NCBI GenBank assembly: GCA_948482415.1
Contig: CAOMFZ010000111.1
Span: forward strand, 1 to 7,457
Length of the DNA stretch: 7,457 bases
DNA from: an uncultured Mailhella sp.
GTDB lineage: Bacteria > Desulfobacterota > Desulfovibrionia > Desulfovibrionales > Desulfovibrionaceae
Reading direction: 5' to 3'
Shown: positions 1 to 5,939 of the stretch, in pieces
Numbering within the stretch: position 1 is the first letter of the stretch
Layout of the letters: every line of letters begins with the position of its first letter
The notes under the pieces: generated by a model
Told to the model about the DNA's origin: nothing
The model's database searches: none
The model's input: the letters and a program-made list of their open reading frames with translations, nothing else
Made by a program: the position numbers and the translations under genes

Positions 1-52
1 GGGGACAAACTTTTGTAAAAGTTTCTTCCCCTGCACCCCTTTACAAAACTTT
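1..52. repeat. Intergenic hairpin repeat, copy A (simple loop)
   Basis: Positions 7-24 form a perfect 8-bp inverted repeat, AAACTTTT-GT-AAAAGTTT. It is enclosed by GGGGA (1-5) pairing with TCCCC (27-31), so the whole 1-31 segment can fold into one long stem. A tail at 32-52 ends in ACAAAACTTTTT. The segment AAAGTTT(C)TTCCCCTGCA at 18-35 recurs almost exactly at 185-201, so this is a repeated element and not a one-off terminator. There is no U-run directly after the stem, so termination is only a possible side role. The window starts at the first base of the stem, so the left limit of the element is unknown. Confidence 0.65.
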
Positions 53-221
53 TTAGAGCATTTCCTGTTACCACTTAGAAAATGATTGTTATTTTTCAAG
101 GAGAAAACTTTTCCAGCCACCGAAGGCGACGAAGTCGTTTGCGTTAGCGAGTGAGCGAGCTTTACGCAAATGGACAGCAGAGATAAAGTTTTTCCCCTGC
201 ATAAAAATTCTTAAAGTTTTT
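53..221. repeat. Intergenic hairpin repeat, copy B (large structured insert in loop)
   Basis: This copy opens with TTAGAGCATTTCC (53-65), which recurs exactly at 7402-7414. Its left arm GGAGAAAACTTTT (100-112) and right arm AAAGTTTTTCCCC (185-197) are the same arms as in copy A with small changes. About 70 bases of higher-GC sequence lie between them instead of the 2-base loop of copy A. The tail (198-221) is a diverged version of the copy A tail. The insert contains two hairpins of its own: CGAC-GAA-GTCG at 127-137, and TTTGCGT (138-144) pairing with ACGCAAA (164-170). No open reading frame fits here. It looks like a REP/MITE-type dispersed element. The family is not identified. Confidence 0.6.
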
Positions 222-522
222 ACAAATCAAAAAAATCAAAGTCAGTATTTTGTTCGGTAAAATGTTTGAAAGGCGTTTTATTTTCTATAGCACTCTGCAT
301 AAGGGTTTTGCTGTCAAGCATGGCTCGTGATTGGATTTCTGTTTCCACTTGTTTTGCATAGCTGTTGATATTGCGGGGAGGAATGCCTTTTTCTGCAAGT
401 ACAAGTTCTGCAAATTGGGTTTGTTCCCAAATGCTTAATAATTCATCATCGGATAATAACTGCAAATCCAAACTTTGTGCCGGAAGATTTGCATTGTCTG
501 AAAAAGAAAAAATTGAAAACAT
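220..522 (-). CDS. Hypothetical small acidic protein, divergent from flhA
   Basis: A 100-residue protein that I do not recognise. The start is well supported: reading the minus strand, AGGAG (529-533 on the plus strand) lies 6 bases before the ATG at 522. No signal peptide or membrane span is visible. The middle (about residues 18-80) looks helical, including LLSDDELLSIWEQTQFAELV. The C-terminus is a short Phe/Asp-rich tail, DFDFFDL. It sits back to back with flhA across a 184-bp gap, so it may share control with the flagellar operon, but nothing in the protein itself ties it to motility. The good ribosome site and protein-like composition make a real gene likely. The function is unknown. Confidence 0.75.
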   Translation of the reverse strand: MFSIFSFSDNANLPAQSLDLQLLSDDELLSIWEQTQFAELVLAEKGIPPRNINSYAKQVETEIQSRAMLDSKTLMQSAIENKTPFKHFTEQNTDFDFFDL

Positions 523-539
523 GTTTATCTCCTCGAAAG

Positions 540-568
540 TACATAATATGAAAATTTTTATTGTGCAA
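540..568 (-). promoter_or_regulatory. Weak candidate promoter for the minus-strand hypothetical gene
   Basis: On the minus strand TTGCAC (563-568) resembles a -35 box. A good -10-like TATTAT (543-548) follows, but with only 14 bp between. TATGTA (540-545) gives a 17-bp spacer but is a poor -10. Either would give a short leader holding the AGGAG ribosome site. This is a suggestion only, because A/T-rich DNA yields such matches by chance. Confidence 0.25.
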
Positions 569-697
569 GTCTAGAAATTGTTTAAAAAATTTGTTATCAT
601 TCTTTTTGTTGTTGCAATAAAAGAACTTTTTTAGACAGAAAAAAACGTCGTAAAAAATATTTTTTTTCATATCTGCTTTATTTTATTGTATAAAATT

Positions 698-703
698 GGA
701 AGG
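698..703 (+). promoter_or_regulatory. Ribosome binding site that fixes the flhA start
   Basis: GGAAGG lies just before the ATG at 707, with GGA six bases upstream. A longer in-frame reading from a TTG at 686 would put this site inside the coding sequence and has no purine-rich site of its own. The ATG at 707 is therefore preferred. Confidence 0.7.
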
Positions 704-706
704 TCT

Positions 707-2842
707 ATGACTCAAAAAACGGCAAATACTACTGCTTCTCGTTTTCGCGGCAAGGGAGATGTTGCTCTTGCCTGCGGTGTGGTATTAATTTTAGGATTAA
801 TGCTCATTCCTTTGCCGACATGGTTTATGGACATCATGCTTTCCTTTAGTATTTCCTTGTCATTTTTGGTACTTTTAACGTCCATGTTTATGATAAGTCC
901 CTTGGAATTTTCTATTTTTCCCACATTACTGCTGGTTACGACCCTGCTTCGTCTGGGACTCAATGTTGCGTCTACCCGTTTGATTTTATTGAACGGGGAT
1001 AAAGGTGCAGCTGCCGCAGGGGATATTATCCAGTCCTTTGCGGAATATGTTGTCGGCGGTTCCTATGTTGTCGGTGCGGTTATCTTTTTAATTCTGTTTA
1101 TTTTGAATAAGGTTGTTATTACTTCTGGTACAACGCGTATCGCGGAAGTTGCTGCCCGTTTTACTTTGGACGCTATGCCCGGTAAGCAAATGGCGATTGA
1201 AGCGGACTTAAACTCCGGCATTATCACAGAGCAGGAAGCCATTGAGCAGCGTAAAAATATCCGTCGTGAAGCTGACTTTTACGGTGCTATGGACGGTGCC
1301 GGCAAGTTCGTGCAGGGTGACGTTACCGCGGGTATGTTTATTACCTTCATCAATATTATTGGCGGCATTATTATTGGGGTTTGGCAGTTTGGACTGAGCT
1401 TTCCGGAAGCTTTGCAAACCTACTCCCTGCTGACTATCGGTGACGGTCTGGTTTCCACTATTCCGTCCATTATTATTTCTGTTTCTGCCGGCATTATTGT
1501 TTCCCGTGCTGCTGCTGAAAGTAAAATGGGCGAAGAATTTTTAACACAATTAACTTATAATTCCAAGGTGTTAAAAATTGTTTCCGGTATTTTGTTCCTG
1601 CTTGGCATTGTTCCCGGACTTCCGCTTATTCCGTTTTGGACATTCAGTGTCTTGCTTTTCATTACAACGCGTATTTTAGGTGACAGTAATATTGCGGTCG
1701 ATACAGCAGGAGCCGGCGGCAAAAAAGCTCTTGGCAGCGGAGCTGGCGGAAGTAAAGCTATCGGACAGGCAGGAGCTGCGCCTGAAAACCTTGACAGCCC
1801 TGAAGAAGTGCAGAAATTACTGCCGCTTGATTTGCTTGAGCTGGAAGTGGGCTATGGGCTTATTCCTTTGGTTGATGAAGAACAAAACGGCAATTTGCTT
1901 TCCCGTATTCGTTCTATCCGCCGTCAATTTGCCCTTGATATGGGTGTTGTTATTCCTGCACTGCATTTGCGGGATAATTTGCAGTTGCGCCCCGGGCAGT
2001 ATTCTCTGTTGATTAAGGGCAACCAAATTGCTACCGCAGAAATTTTGATTGACCATTATTTGGCTATGGACCCCGGCAATGCCACAAAGAAAATTGAAGG
2101 TATTGAAACTATGGAACCGGCTTTTAGTCTGCCTGCGCTTTGGATTACAGAAATGCAGAAGGAAGATGCTATGGTGGCAGGCTATACCGTTGTTGACCCG
2201 GCAACGGTTATTGCAACCCATATTACCGAAGTTTTCCGCCGCAATTTATCAGAATTTCTTGGCCGTCAGGAAGTGCAGTCTTTGCTTGATACGTTGGCAA
2301 AAACAGCGCCCCGCGTTGTGGACGAACTTGTGCCCAATGTTTTGCAGTTAGGGCAAGTGCAGAAAGTTTTGCAAAATCTGGTGCGTGAAAATGTCAGCAT
2401 TCGTGACATGCTCACTATTATTGAAACCCTGGCTGATTACGGGCAGGCAAATAAAAATCCGGATACCTTGACGGAATTTGTGCGTGAACGTATGGCAAGA
2501 ACCATTATCCGCCCTTATCTTGACGAGGAAAATGCGCTCGTAATTATGACACTTGACCCGCAGGCAGACAGGGTTATTCAAGAATCCATAAGAACAACGG
2601 ACGGTGGCGCATTTCTTGCATTAAATCCGGCTGTAGCTCAAAAATTTATTGCGAATATTAATCGCGTGATAGACAGTGCGGTGATGTTTTCCAGTCAGCC
2701 TGTACTTTTGACGTCTCCAATGATACGTCCCCATGTGGCGCAGCTTGTTACTCGTTTTCTGCCTAATGTGCCGGTCCTGTCTCAAGTTGAAATTCCCGCA
2801 GATATTCGGCTGCATTCTGCTGGAACAGTAGGAATTGAATAA
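707..2842 (+). CDS. flhA: Flagellar type III export gate protein FlhA
   Basis: FlhA forms the nonameric inner-membrane ring of the flagellar export apparatus. It couples proton flow to export and docks chaperone-substrate complexes on its cytoplasmic domain. The 711-residue length fits the family. Residues 20-325 carry the hydrophobic spans, with the family signature RLGLNVASTRLIL at 82-94. The conserved cytoplasmic loop includes RIAEVAARFTLDAMPGKQMA (144-163) and READFYGAMDGAGKFV (187-202). The charged residues R144, R151, D155, K200 and D205 are in place. Compared with my memory of enterobacterial FlhA, S140 replaces a lysine and Q203 an arginine. A Gly/Ala-rich linker (about 333-360) leads to the C-terminal soluble domain (about 370-711). 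It is first in the run, and no flhB lies upstream in this window. Its stop overlaps the flhF start by one base (TAATG), suggesting coupled translation. Identification is secure. Confidence 0.97.
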   Translation: MTQKTANTTASRFRGKGDVALACGVVLILGLMLIPLPTWFMDIMLSFSISLSFLVLLTSMFMISPLEFSIFPTLLLVTTLLRLGLNVASTRLILLNGDKGAAAAGDIIQSFAEYVVGGSYVVGAVIFLILFILNKVVITSGTTRIAEVAARFTLDAMPGKQMAIEADLNSGIITEQEAIEQRKNIRREADFYGAMDGAGKFVQGDVTAGMFITFINIIGGIIIGVWQFGLSFPEALQTYSLLTIGDGLVSTIPSIIISVSAGIIVSRAAAESKMGEEFLTQLTYNSKVLKIVSGILFLLGIVPGLPLIPFWTFSVLLFITTRILGDSNIAVDTAGAGGKKALGSGAGGSKAIGQAGAAPENLDSPEEVQKLLPLDLLELEVGYGLIPLVDEEQNGNLLSRIRSIRRQFALDMGVVIPALHLRDNLQLRPGQYSLLIKGNQIATAEILIDHYLAMDPGNATKKIEGIETMEPAFSLPALWITEMQKEDAMVAGYTVVDPATVIATHITEVFRRNLSEFLGRQEVQSLLDTLAKTAPRVVDELVPNVLQLGQVQKVLQNLVRENVSIRDMLTIIETLADYGQANKNPDTLTEFVRERMARTIIRPYLDEENALVIMTLDPQADRVIQESIRTTDGGAFLALNPAVAQKFIANINRVIDSAVMFSSQPVLLTSPMIRPHVAQLVTRFLPNVPVLSQVEIPADIRLHSAGTVGIE

Positions 2843-3888
2843 TGCAAGTAAAAACATATATTGGAAACAGCACAAAAGAAGTTTTAGATGCCATAAAAAA
2901 TGAACTTGGCAGTGACGCTGTTATTTTGTCAAGCAGAGAACGGCAGAAAGACGGCCGCAGTGTTTATGAAATAACAGCAGGGGCAGAGCGCACAGAACAG
3001 ACAAGTGCCGGGGGAAAAGCCGGTTCTGCTGTTCCCAGTGGCTGGGATGATTGGCATAAGGAGTGGAGCAAGCTTAAAGAGCAGATTTATTTACTTATGC
3101 AGCCCTCCATGCAGCTGGATAAACTCAGCCCGCATCAACGGGTTGCTTTAGAATATTTGCAGCGTGAAGGCGTCGAAAATGAAGTGATTGTGCAGTGTTA
3201 CAATCTTTTGCTGGCGCACAGGGCAGAAGAAGCGTCCATGCTCAAAGTTTTGGCTTCTCTTGTGCCTGTCAAAAGTTTTACATTTGAGAATTATCCTCAG
3301 CGCCTGCATATTGTTACAGGTCCCTACGGCGTGGGGAAAACCAGTACGGTACTTCGCCTTGCTCTTCTTCGCAAGCAGCAGATTCCGCATCACCGTGTTG
3401 CTTTTATCAATACTGACAGCCTGCGGGGAAACGGCAGAGTGGTTTTGCGGCACTGGGCAGATTTATCAGGTTTTCCGTATTTTGAAGCACCGGATAAAGA
3501 ATCCATGTTTGGGGCTTTGAAAGCCTGCGGCGATGCAAATTGTATTTTTATTGACATGCAGGGGCTTGCAAAAAATGAAAAATTGGAAGATAAGTTGCGT
3601 ATGCTTGGTCTTGACAGTGTGCAAGCCCATGTCCATATTGCGCTTTCTCCGCATTATCAGTATTTGAAAGAACTTTTGAAGCGCTATAAAAGTTCTTTTC
3701 CCACAAGTCTTATGTGGACAAAGCTTGATGAAGCTGAACATTTTGCTGAGCTTATCAATATTGCTGTTTGGACGGGTATGCCTATTTCTGCGCTTTCGTT
3801 TGGAGCAGAATTGCAAGGTTCGCTGATACCTGCTGAAGAGGCACAAATCTGGCGTTTGATTTTAAAACATCAATTACCAAAGGGTTAG
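2842..3888 (+). CDS. flhF: Flagellar placement GTPase FlhF (SRP-type), divergent G motifs
   Basis: FlhF is the third SRP-family GTPase, with Ffh and FtsY. It marks the pole where the flagellum is assembled. The 348 residues start with the typical FlhF opening MQVKTYIGNSTKEVLDAIKN and ELGSDAVILSSRE (1-33). A low-complexity stretch and helical domain (about 45-140) follow, then the NG GTPase domain. The P-loop GPYGVGKTS is at 160-168. The SRP-type DTYR region reads NTDSLRGNG (190-198). TKLDE, the G4 guanine-specificity motif, is intact at 293-297. The G3 motif, DTAGR in canonical members, is DMQGL (238-242), so nucleotide hydrolysis may be weak or altered. AGGA (2830-2833) lies eight bases before the ATG, inside the end of flhA. 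flhG begins one base after its stop. The family call is firm; enzymatic activity is uncertain. Confidence 0.93.
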   Translation: MQVKTYIGNSTKEVLDAIKNELGSDAVILSSRERQKDGRSVYEITAGAERTEQTSAGGKAGSAVPSGWDDWHKEWSKLKEQIYLLMQPSMQLDKLSPHQRVALEYLQREGVENEVIVQCYNLLLAHRAEEASMLKVLASLVPVKSFTFENYPQRLHIVTGPYGVGKTSTVLRLALLRKQQIPHHRVAFINTDSLRGNGRVVLRHWADLSGFPYFEAPDKESMFGALKACGDANCIFIDMQGLAKNEKLEDKLRMLGLDSVQAHVHIALSPHYQYLKELLKRYKSSFPTSLMWTKLDEAEHFAELINIAVWTGMPISALSFGAELQGSLIPAEEAQIWRLILKHQLPKG

Positions 3889-3889
3889 T

Positions 3890-4711
3890 ATGGATATAGA
3901 TAATAATGTAATGCCTAAGGTTATTACGGTTACATCCGGAAAGGGCGGGGTTGGCAAGACAAATATTTCTGTCAATCTTGCATGCCTGCTGGCAAAGCAG
4001 GGAAAGCGCGTTGTTCTGGTCGATGCTGACCTTGGACTTGCCAATGTGGACGTAATTTTAGGTTTGACCCCTCAATATACCATTTATGATTTATTCAAGG
4101 GGAAAAATCTTTCTGAAATTTTATATGATACGCCCTATGGTTTTCAAATTTTGCCTGCGTCTTCCGGGGTAAGTGATATGATGACCCTGGAAACCGGACA
4201 AAAACTTGAGCTTTTGGAAGCATTTGATGATTTTGATGAAAAAATTGATTATTTGCTTGTAGATACCGGTGCGGGTATTCATGACAATGTTTTATACTTC
4301 AATGTTGCGTCACAGGAACGGATAGTGGTTTTGACAACAGAGCCGACATCTTTGACTGACGCCTATGCACTCATTAAAGTTTTAAAACAGCGGCATGGTG
4401 TATCCACCTTTAAAATTTTGATAAATGTTGCCTCAAGCGAAACGATGGCAAAGGAAATGTATTCTCGTTTATATGCTGCCTGTGACCATTTTCTTGAGGG
4501 CGTAAGTTTGGATTATCTTGGTTTTATTCCAAAAGATACCACTGTTCGCAAATCCATTATGGAGCAAGTACCTTTCAGTATTGGCGAACCAAATTCAAAC
4601 GTAACAAAAGCATTGGAAAAAGTGACACAATTAATACAAAACTTTGACGATCCAAATACAGTTGACGGAAATATAAAGTTTTTCTGGAAAAAACTGCTCT
4701 TTAGGGGATAG
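3890..4711 (+). CDS. flhG: Flagellar number regulator FlhG (FleN/YlxH), MinD-like ATPase
   Basis: FlhG is a ParA/MinD-type ATPase that limits flagellar number and works with FlhF. The deviant Walker A motif KGGVGKT is at 18-24, the second conserved block DADLGLANVD at 45-54, and the Walker B region LLVDTGAGI at 122-130. The C-terminus FFWKKLLFRG (264-273) is amphipathic and basic, like the membrane-targeting helix of MinD-class proteins. The 273-residue length is normal for the short form. Only about ten residues precede the first beta strand, so the N-terminal DQAxxLR helix used by some FlhG proteins to stimulate FlhF is absent. AAAGGG (3879-3884) serves the ATG, and fliA follows after a 3-base gap. 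The gene symbol could equally be fleN. Confidence 0.93.
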   Translation: MDIDNNVMPKVITVTSGKGGVGKTNISVNLACLLAKQGKRVVLVDADLGLANVDVILGLTPQYTIYDLFKGKNLSEILYDTPYGFQILPASSGVSDMMTLETGQKLELLEAFDDFDEKIDYLLVDTGAGIHDNVLYFNVASQERIVVLTTEPTSLTDAYALIKVLKQRHGVSTFKILINVASSETMAKEMYSRLYAACDHFLEGVSLDYLGFIPKDTTVRKSIMEQVPFSIGEPNSNVTKALEKVTQLIQNFDDPNTVDGNIKFFWKKLLFRG

Positions 4712-4714
4712 AGA

Positions 4715-5464
4715 ATGACGCCTTGGTTAGAAATGGAAAATGGAGAAAGAGTTTGGGAAGACTTTTCCTCTATAGAAAAAGAAATTCTTGTGAAACATTA
4801 TGCACCGCAAATCCGTTATGTTGCATATAGAATGAAGACCAAATTGCCCAAGCATATTGATATGGCTGAACTTATCAGTGCCGGTACACTCGGACTTATG
4901 GAATCACTCAAAAAATATCAGGCAGATCTTGGTATTCGTTTTGAAACCTATGCAGAAAGCAGAATACGGGGCGCAATGCTTGATGAATTGCGTCGTCTGG
5001 ATTGGTTTTCCCGCGGGCTTAGGCAGCGTGTACGCCAAATTGATGAAGCCATGTGGCAACTTGAGCAGGAACTTGGAAGAGTACCGACTGTTGAAGAAGT
5101 ACACGCAAAAACAGGTCTCAGTGAACGGGAAATTCATCAGGGCATGGAAGCTTTGCAAAGTCAGCTTGCCATTCCGCTCGACAGCATCGAAGATACGCTT
5201 GCGAACGAGCCGGACAGAAACGGCGAGCCTTTCCATGATACTGTCTTCAATGAATTGTCTGAAAAAATTGCATCGCTCATTGATAGATTGACAGATAAAG
5301 AAAAATTGGTACTATCTCTTTATTACACTGAGGAACTCAATATGAGGGAAGTTGCTGAGGTGCTCGGCGTGACAGAAGGACGTGTGTCACAGCTGCATTC
5401 TCAGGCAATTTCAAGGTTACGAAGAGAATTTTCTCATAATTTTGGAGAAGATGATTTATTTTAA
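4715..5464 (+). CDS. fliA: Flagellar sigma factor FliA (sigma-28)
   Basis: A 249-residue sigma-70-family factor of the group that transcribes late flagellar genes. Region 2 covers about 24-97, with the characteristic RFETYAESRIRGAMLDELRR at 75-94 followed by LDWFSRGLR. Region 3 covers about 110-160. Region 4 runs from about 182 to 240, with the helix-turn-helix MREVAEVLGVTEGRVSQLHS at 210-229 recognising the -35 element. AGGGGA (4703-4708), at the end of flhG, is six bases from the ATG. A consensus-like sigma-28 promoter follows immediately downstream of this gene. No anti-sigma factor flgM is in the window. It belongs to the early, FliA-independent half of the cluster by position. Confidence 0.95.
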   Translation: MTPWLEMENGERVWEDFSSIEKEILVKHYAPQIRYVAYRMKTKLPKHIDMAELISAGTLGLMESLKKYQADLGIRFETYAESRIRGAMLDELRRLDWFSRGLRQRVRQIDEAMWQLEQELGRVPTVEEVHAKTGLSEREIHQGMEALQSQLAIPLDSIEDTLANEPDRNGEPFHDTVFNELSEKIASLIDRLTDKEKLVLSLYYTEELNMREVAEVLGVTEGRVSQLHSQAISRLRREFSHNFGEDDLF

Positions 5465-5467
5465 CGC

Positions 5468-5479
5468 ACTCTTAAGAGT
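5468..5479. promoter_or_regulatory. 12-bp perfect palindrome overlapping the sigma-28 -35 element
   Basis: ACTCTTAAGAGT is a perfect inverted repeat beginning four bases after the fliA stop. It overlaps the -35 part (TAAG, 5473-5476) of the promoter called next to it. It could be an operator or a chance palindrome. It is too short and lacks a U-run, so it is not a convincing terminator for fliA. Confidence 0.35.
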
Positions 5480-5499
5480 TTAAAGGAAAATGCCGATAT
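5473..5499 (+). promoter_or_regulatory. Sigma-28 (FliA) promoter for the cheY-fliL unit
   Basis: The -35 element is TAAG (5473-5476), the spacer is exactly 15 bases, and the -10 element is GCCGATAT (5492-5499). The FliA consensus is TAAA-N15-GCCGATAA, so the -10 matches 7 of 8 and the spacing is ideal. The start of transcription would fall near 5506, giving a leader of about 35 bases before cheY. It lies in the only sizeable gap of the gene run. Confidence 0.75.
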
Positions 5500-5514
5500 A
5501 CTATTTACTGTTAT

Positions 5515-5534
5515 AAAGACGAGTAAAAGACGAG
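5515..5534 (+). repeat. 9-bp direct repeat in the cheY leader
   Basis: AAAGACGAG occurs at 5515-5523 and again at 5526-5534, separated by TA. The second copy runs into GAGGGA (5532-5537), the cheY ribosome site. It may be a small tandem duplication with no function. Confidence 0.5.
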
Positions 5535-5541
5535 GGAAATT

Positions 5542-5922
5542 ATGCCATTTGATCCAAATATGCAAGTACTTGTTGTTGATGATTTTTCTACAATGCGCCG
5601 TATTGTTAAAAATATTCTCCGCCAACTGGGATTTAATAATATTGTTGAGGCCGATGACGGCACAACAGCATGGGAAATCCTGCAAAAACAAAAAATTGAT
5701 TTTATTGTTTCTGACTGGAATATGCCTCAAATGACAGGCATTGACCTGCTTAGAAAAGTTCGTGCTGACGAAAGACTCGGTCATCTGCCGTTTTTAATGG
5801 TTACAGCAGAAGCTCAGCAGGAAAACATTTTGGAAGCAGCACAGGCAAGAGTTTCTAACTATATTGTAAAACCTTTTACAGCTGATACGCTGAAAAAGAA
5901 AATTGATAAAATTTTCCCGTAA
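5542..5922 (+). CDS. cheY: Chemotaxis response regulator CheY
   Basis: A single-domain receiver protein of 126 residues. When phosphorylated it binds the flagellar motor switch and changes rotation. All key residues align with enterobacterial CheY at an offset of one: acidic pair D13/D14, phosphoacceptor D58 in SDWNMPQMTG, T88, Y107 and K110. The DWNMP motif and Y107 favour true CheY over a generic receiver. There is no output domain. GAGGGA (5532-5537) precedes the ATG. It is first in the probable FliA-dependent unit and has no cheA, cheW or cheZ partner here, so its kinase must lie elsewhere. The fliL-like gene starts 17 bases after its stop. Confidence 0.93.
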   Translation: MPFDPNMQVLVVDDFSTMRRIVKNILRQLGFNNIVEADDGTTAWEILQKQKIDFIVSDWNMPQMTGIDLLRKVRADERLGHLPFLMVTAEAQQENILEAAQARVSNYIVKPFTADTLKKKIDKIFP

Positions 5923-5927
5923 AATAA

Positions 5928-5934
5928 AAGGTGA
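5928..5934 (+). promoter_or_regulatory. Ribosome binding site that fixes the fliL-like start
   Basis: AAGGTGA is a good match to the anti-Shine-Dalgarno complement and lies five bases before GTG at 5940. The alternative in-frame GTG at 5931 lies inside this site, so 5940 is the better start. Confidence 0.65.
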
Positions 5935-5939
5935 GCGTT

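Larger units (their letters stand above)
523..706. other. A/T-rich divergent intergenic region upstream of flhA
   Basis: This 184-bp gap must hold promoters for both the minus-strand gene and the flhA operon. It is dominated by A- and T-tracts (603-607, 627-632, 639-645, 652-657, 660-667), roughly one helical turn apart, which could bend the DNA. A perfect 14-bp A/T palindrome lies at 652-665. I found no GG-N10-GC sigma-54 site and no TAAA-N15-GCCGATAA sigma-28 site facing flhA. A sigma-70-like TAGACA (632-637) has only a poor -10 at 655-660. The flhA promoter therefore remains unassigned. Confidence 0.6.

Noticed and set aside
1..31. Classical intrinsic terminator
   Set aside because: The stem is strong but no T-run follows directly on either visible side, and the sequence recurs as a repeat, so it was called a repeat.
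1..221. CRISPR array or small RNA gene
   Set aside because: There are only two unequal copies, with no regular short repeats and spacers, and no promoter-terminator pair to support an RNA gene.
365..670. Small open frames over the divergent intergenic region
   Set aside because: They are Phe/Lys/Asn-rich translations of A/T tracts. The minus-strand gene with AGGAG explains the region better.
690..696. TATAAAA as a -10 box for flhA
   Set aside because: Transcription would begin at or after the ribosome binding site, and no -35 element lies 17 bases upstream.
686..706. In-frame TTG at 686 as the flhA start, adding seven residues
   Set aside because: The ribosome site GGAAGG (698-703) would be inside the coding sequence, and no purine-rich site precedes 686. 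ATG at 707 fits better.
523..706. Sigma-54 promoter upstream of flhA
   Set aside because: The only GG dinucleotides are in the ribosome site, so the GG-N10-GC pattern is absent in the flhA direction.
1680..2351. Overlapping plus- and minus-strand open frames inside flhA
   Set aside because: They are shadows of flhA: Cys/Trp/Arg-rich or His/Asn-rich translations, no good ribosome sites, and they lie wholly in a strongly conserved gene.
3148..3846. Long open frames on the minus strand and in another plus frame inside flhF
   Set aside because: Their composition is unlike protein, with no family features, and they overlap a well-supported flhF.
4857..5291. 144-codon open frame inside fliA
   Set aside because: It is frame-shifted coding sequence of the well-identified sigma factor, with no ribosome site or recognisable motif.
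5931..5939. GTG at 5931 as the start of the fliL-like gene
   Set aside because: It lies within the AAGGTGA ribosome site. GTG at 5940 has that site at the right distance.
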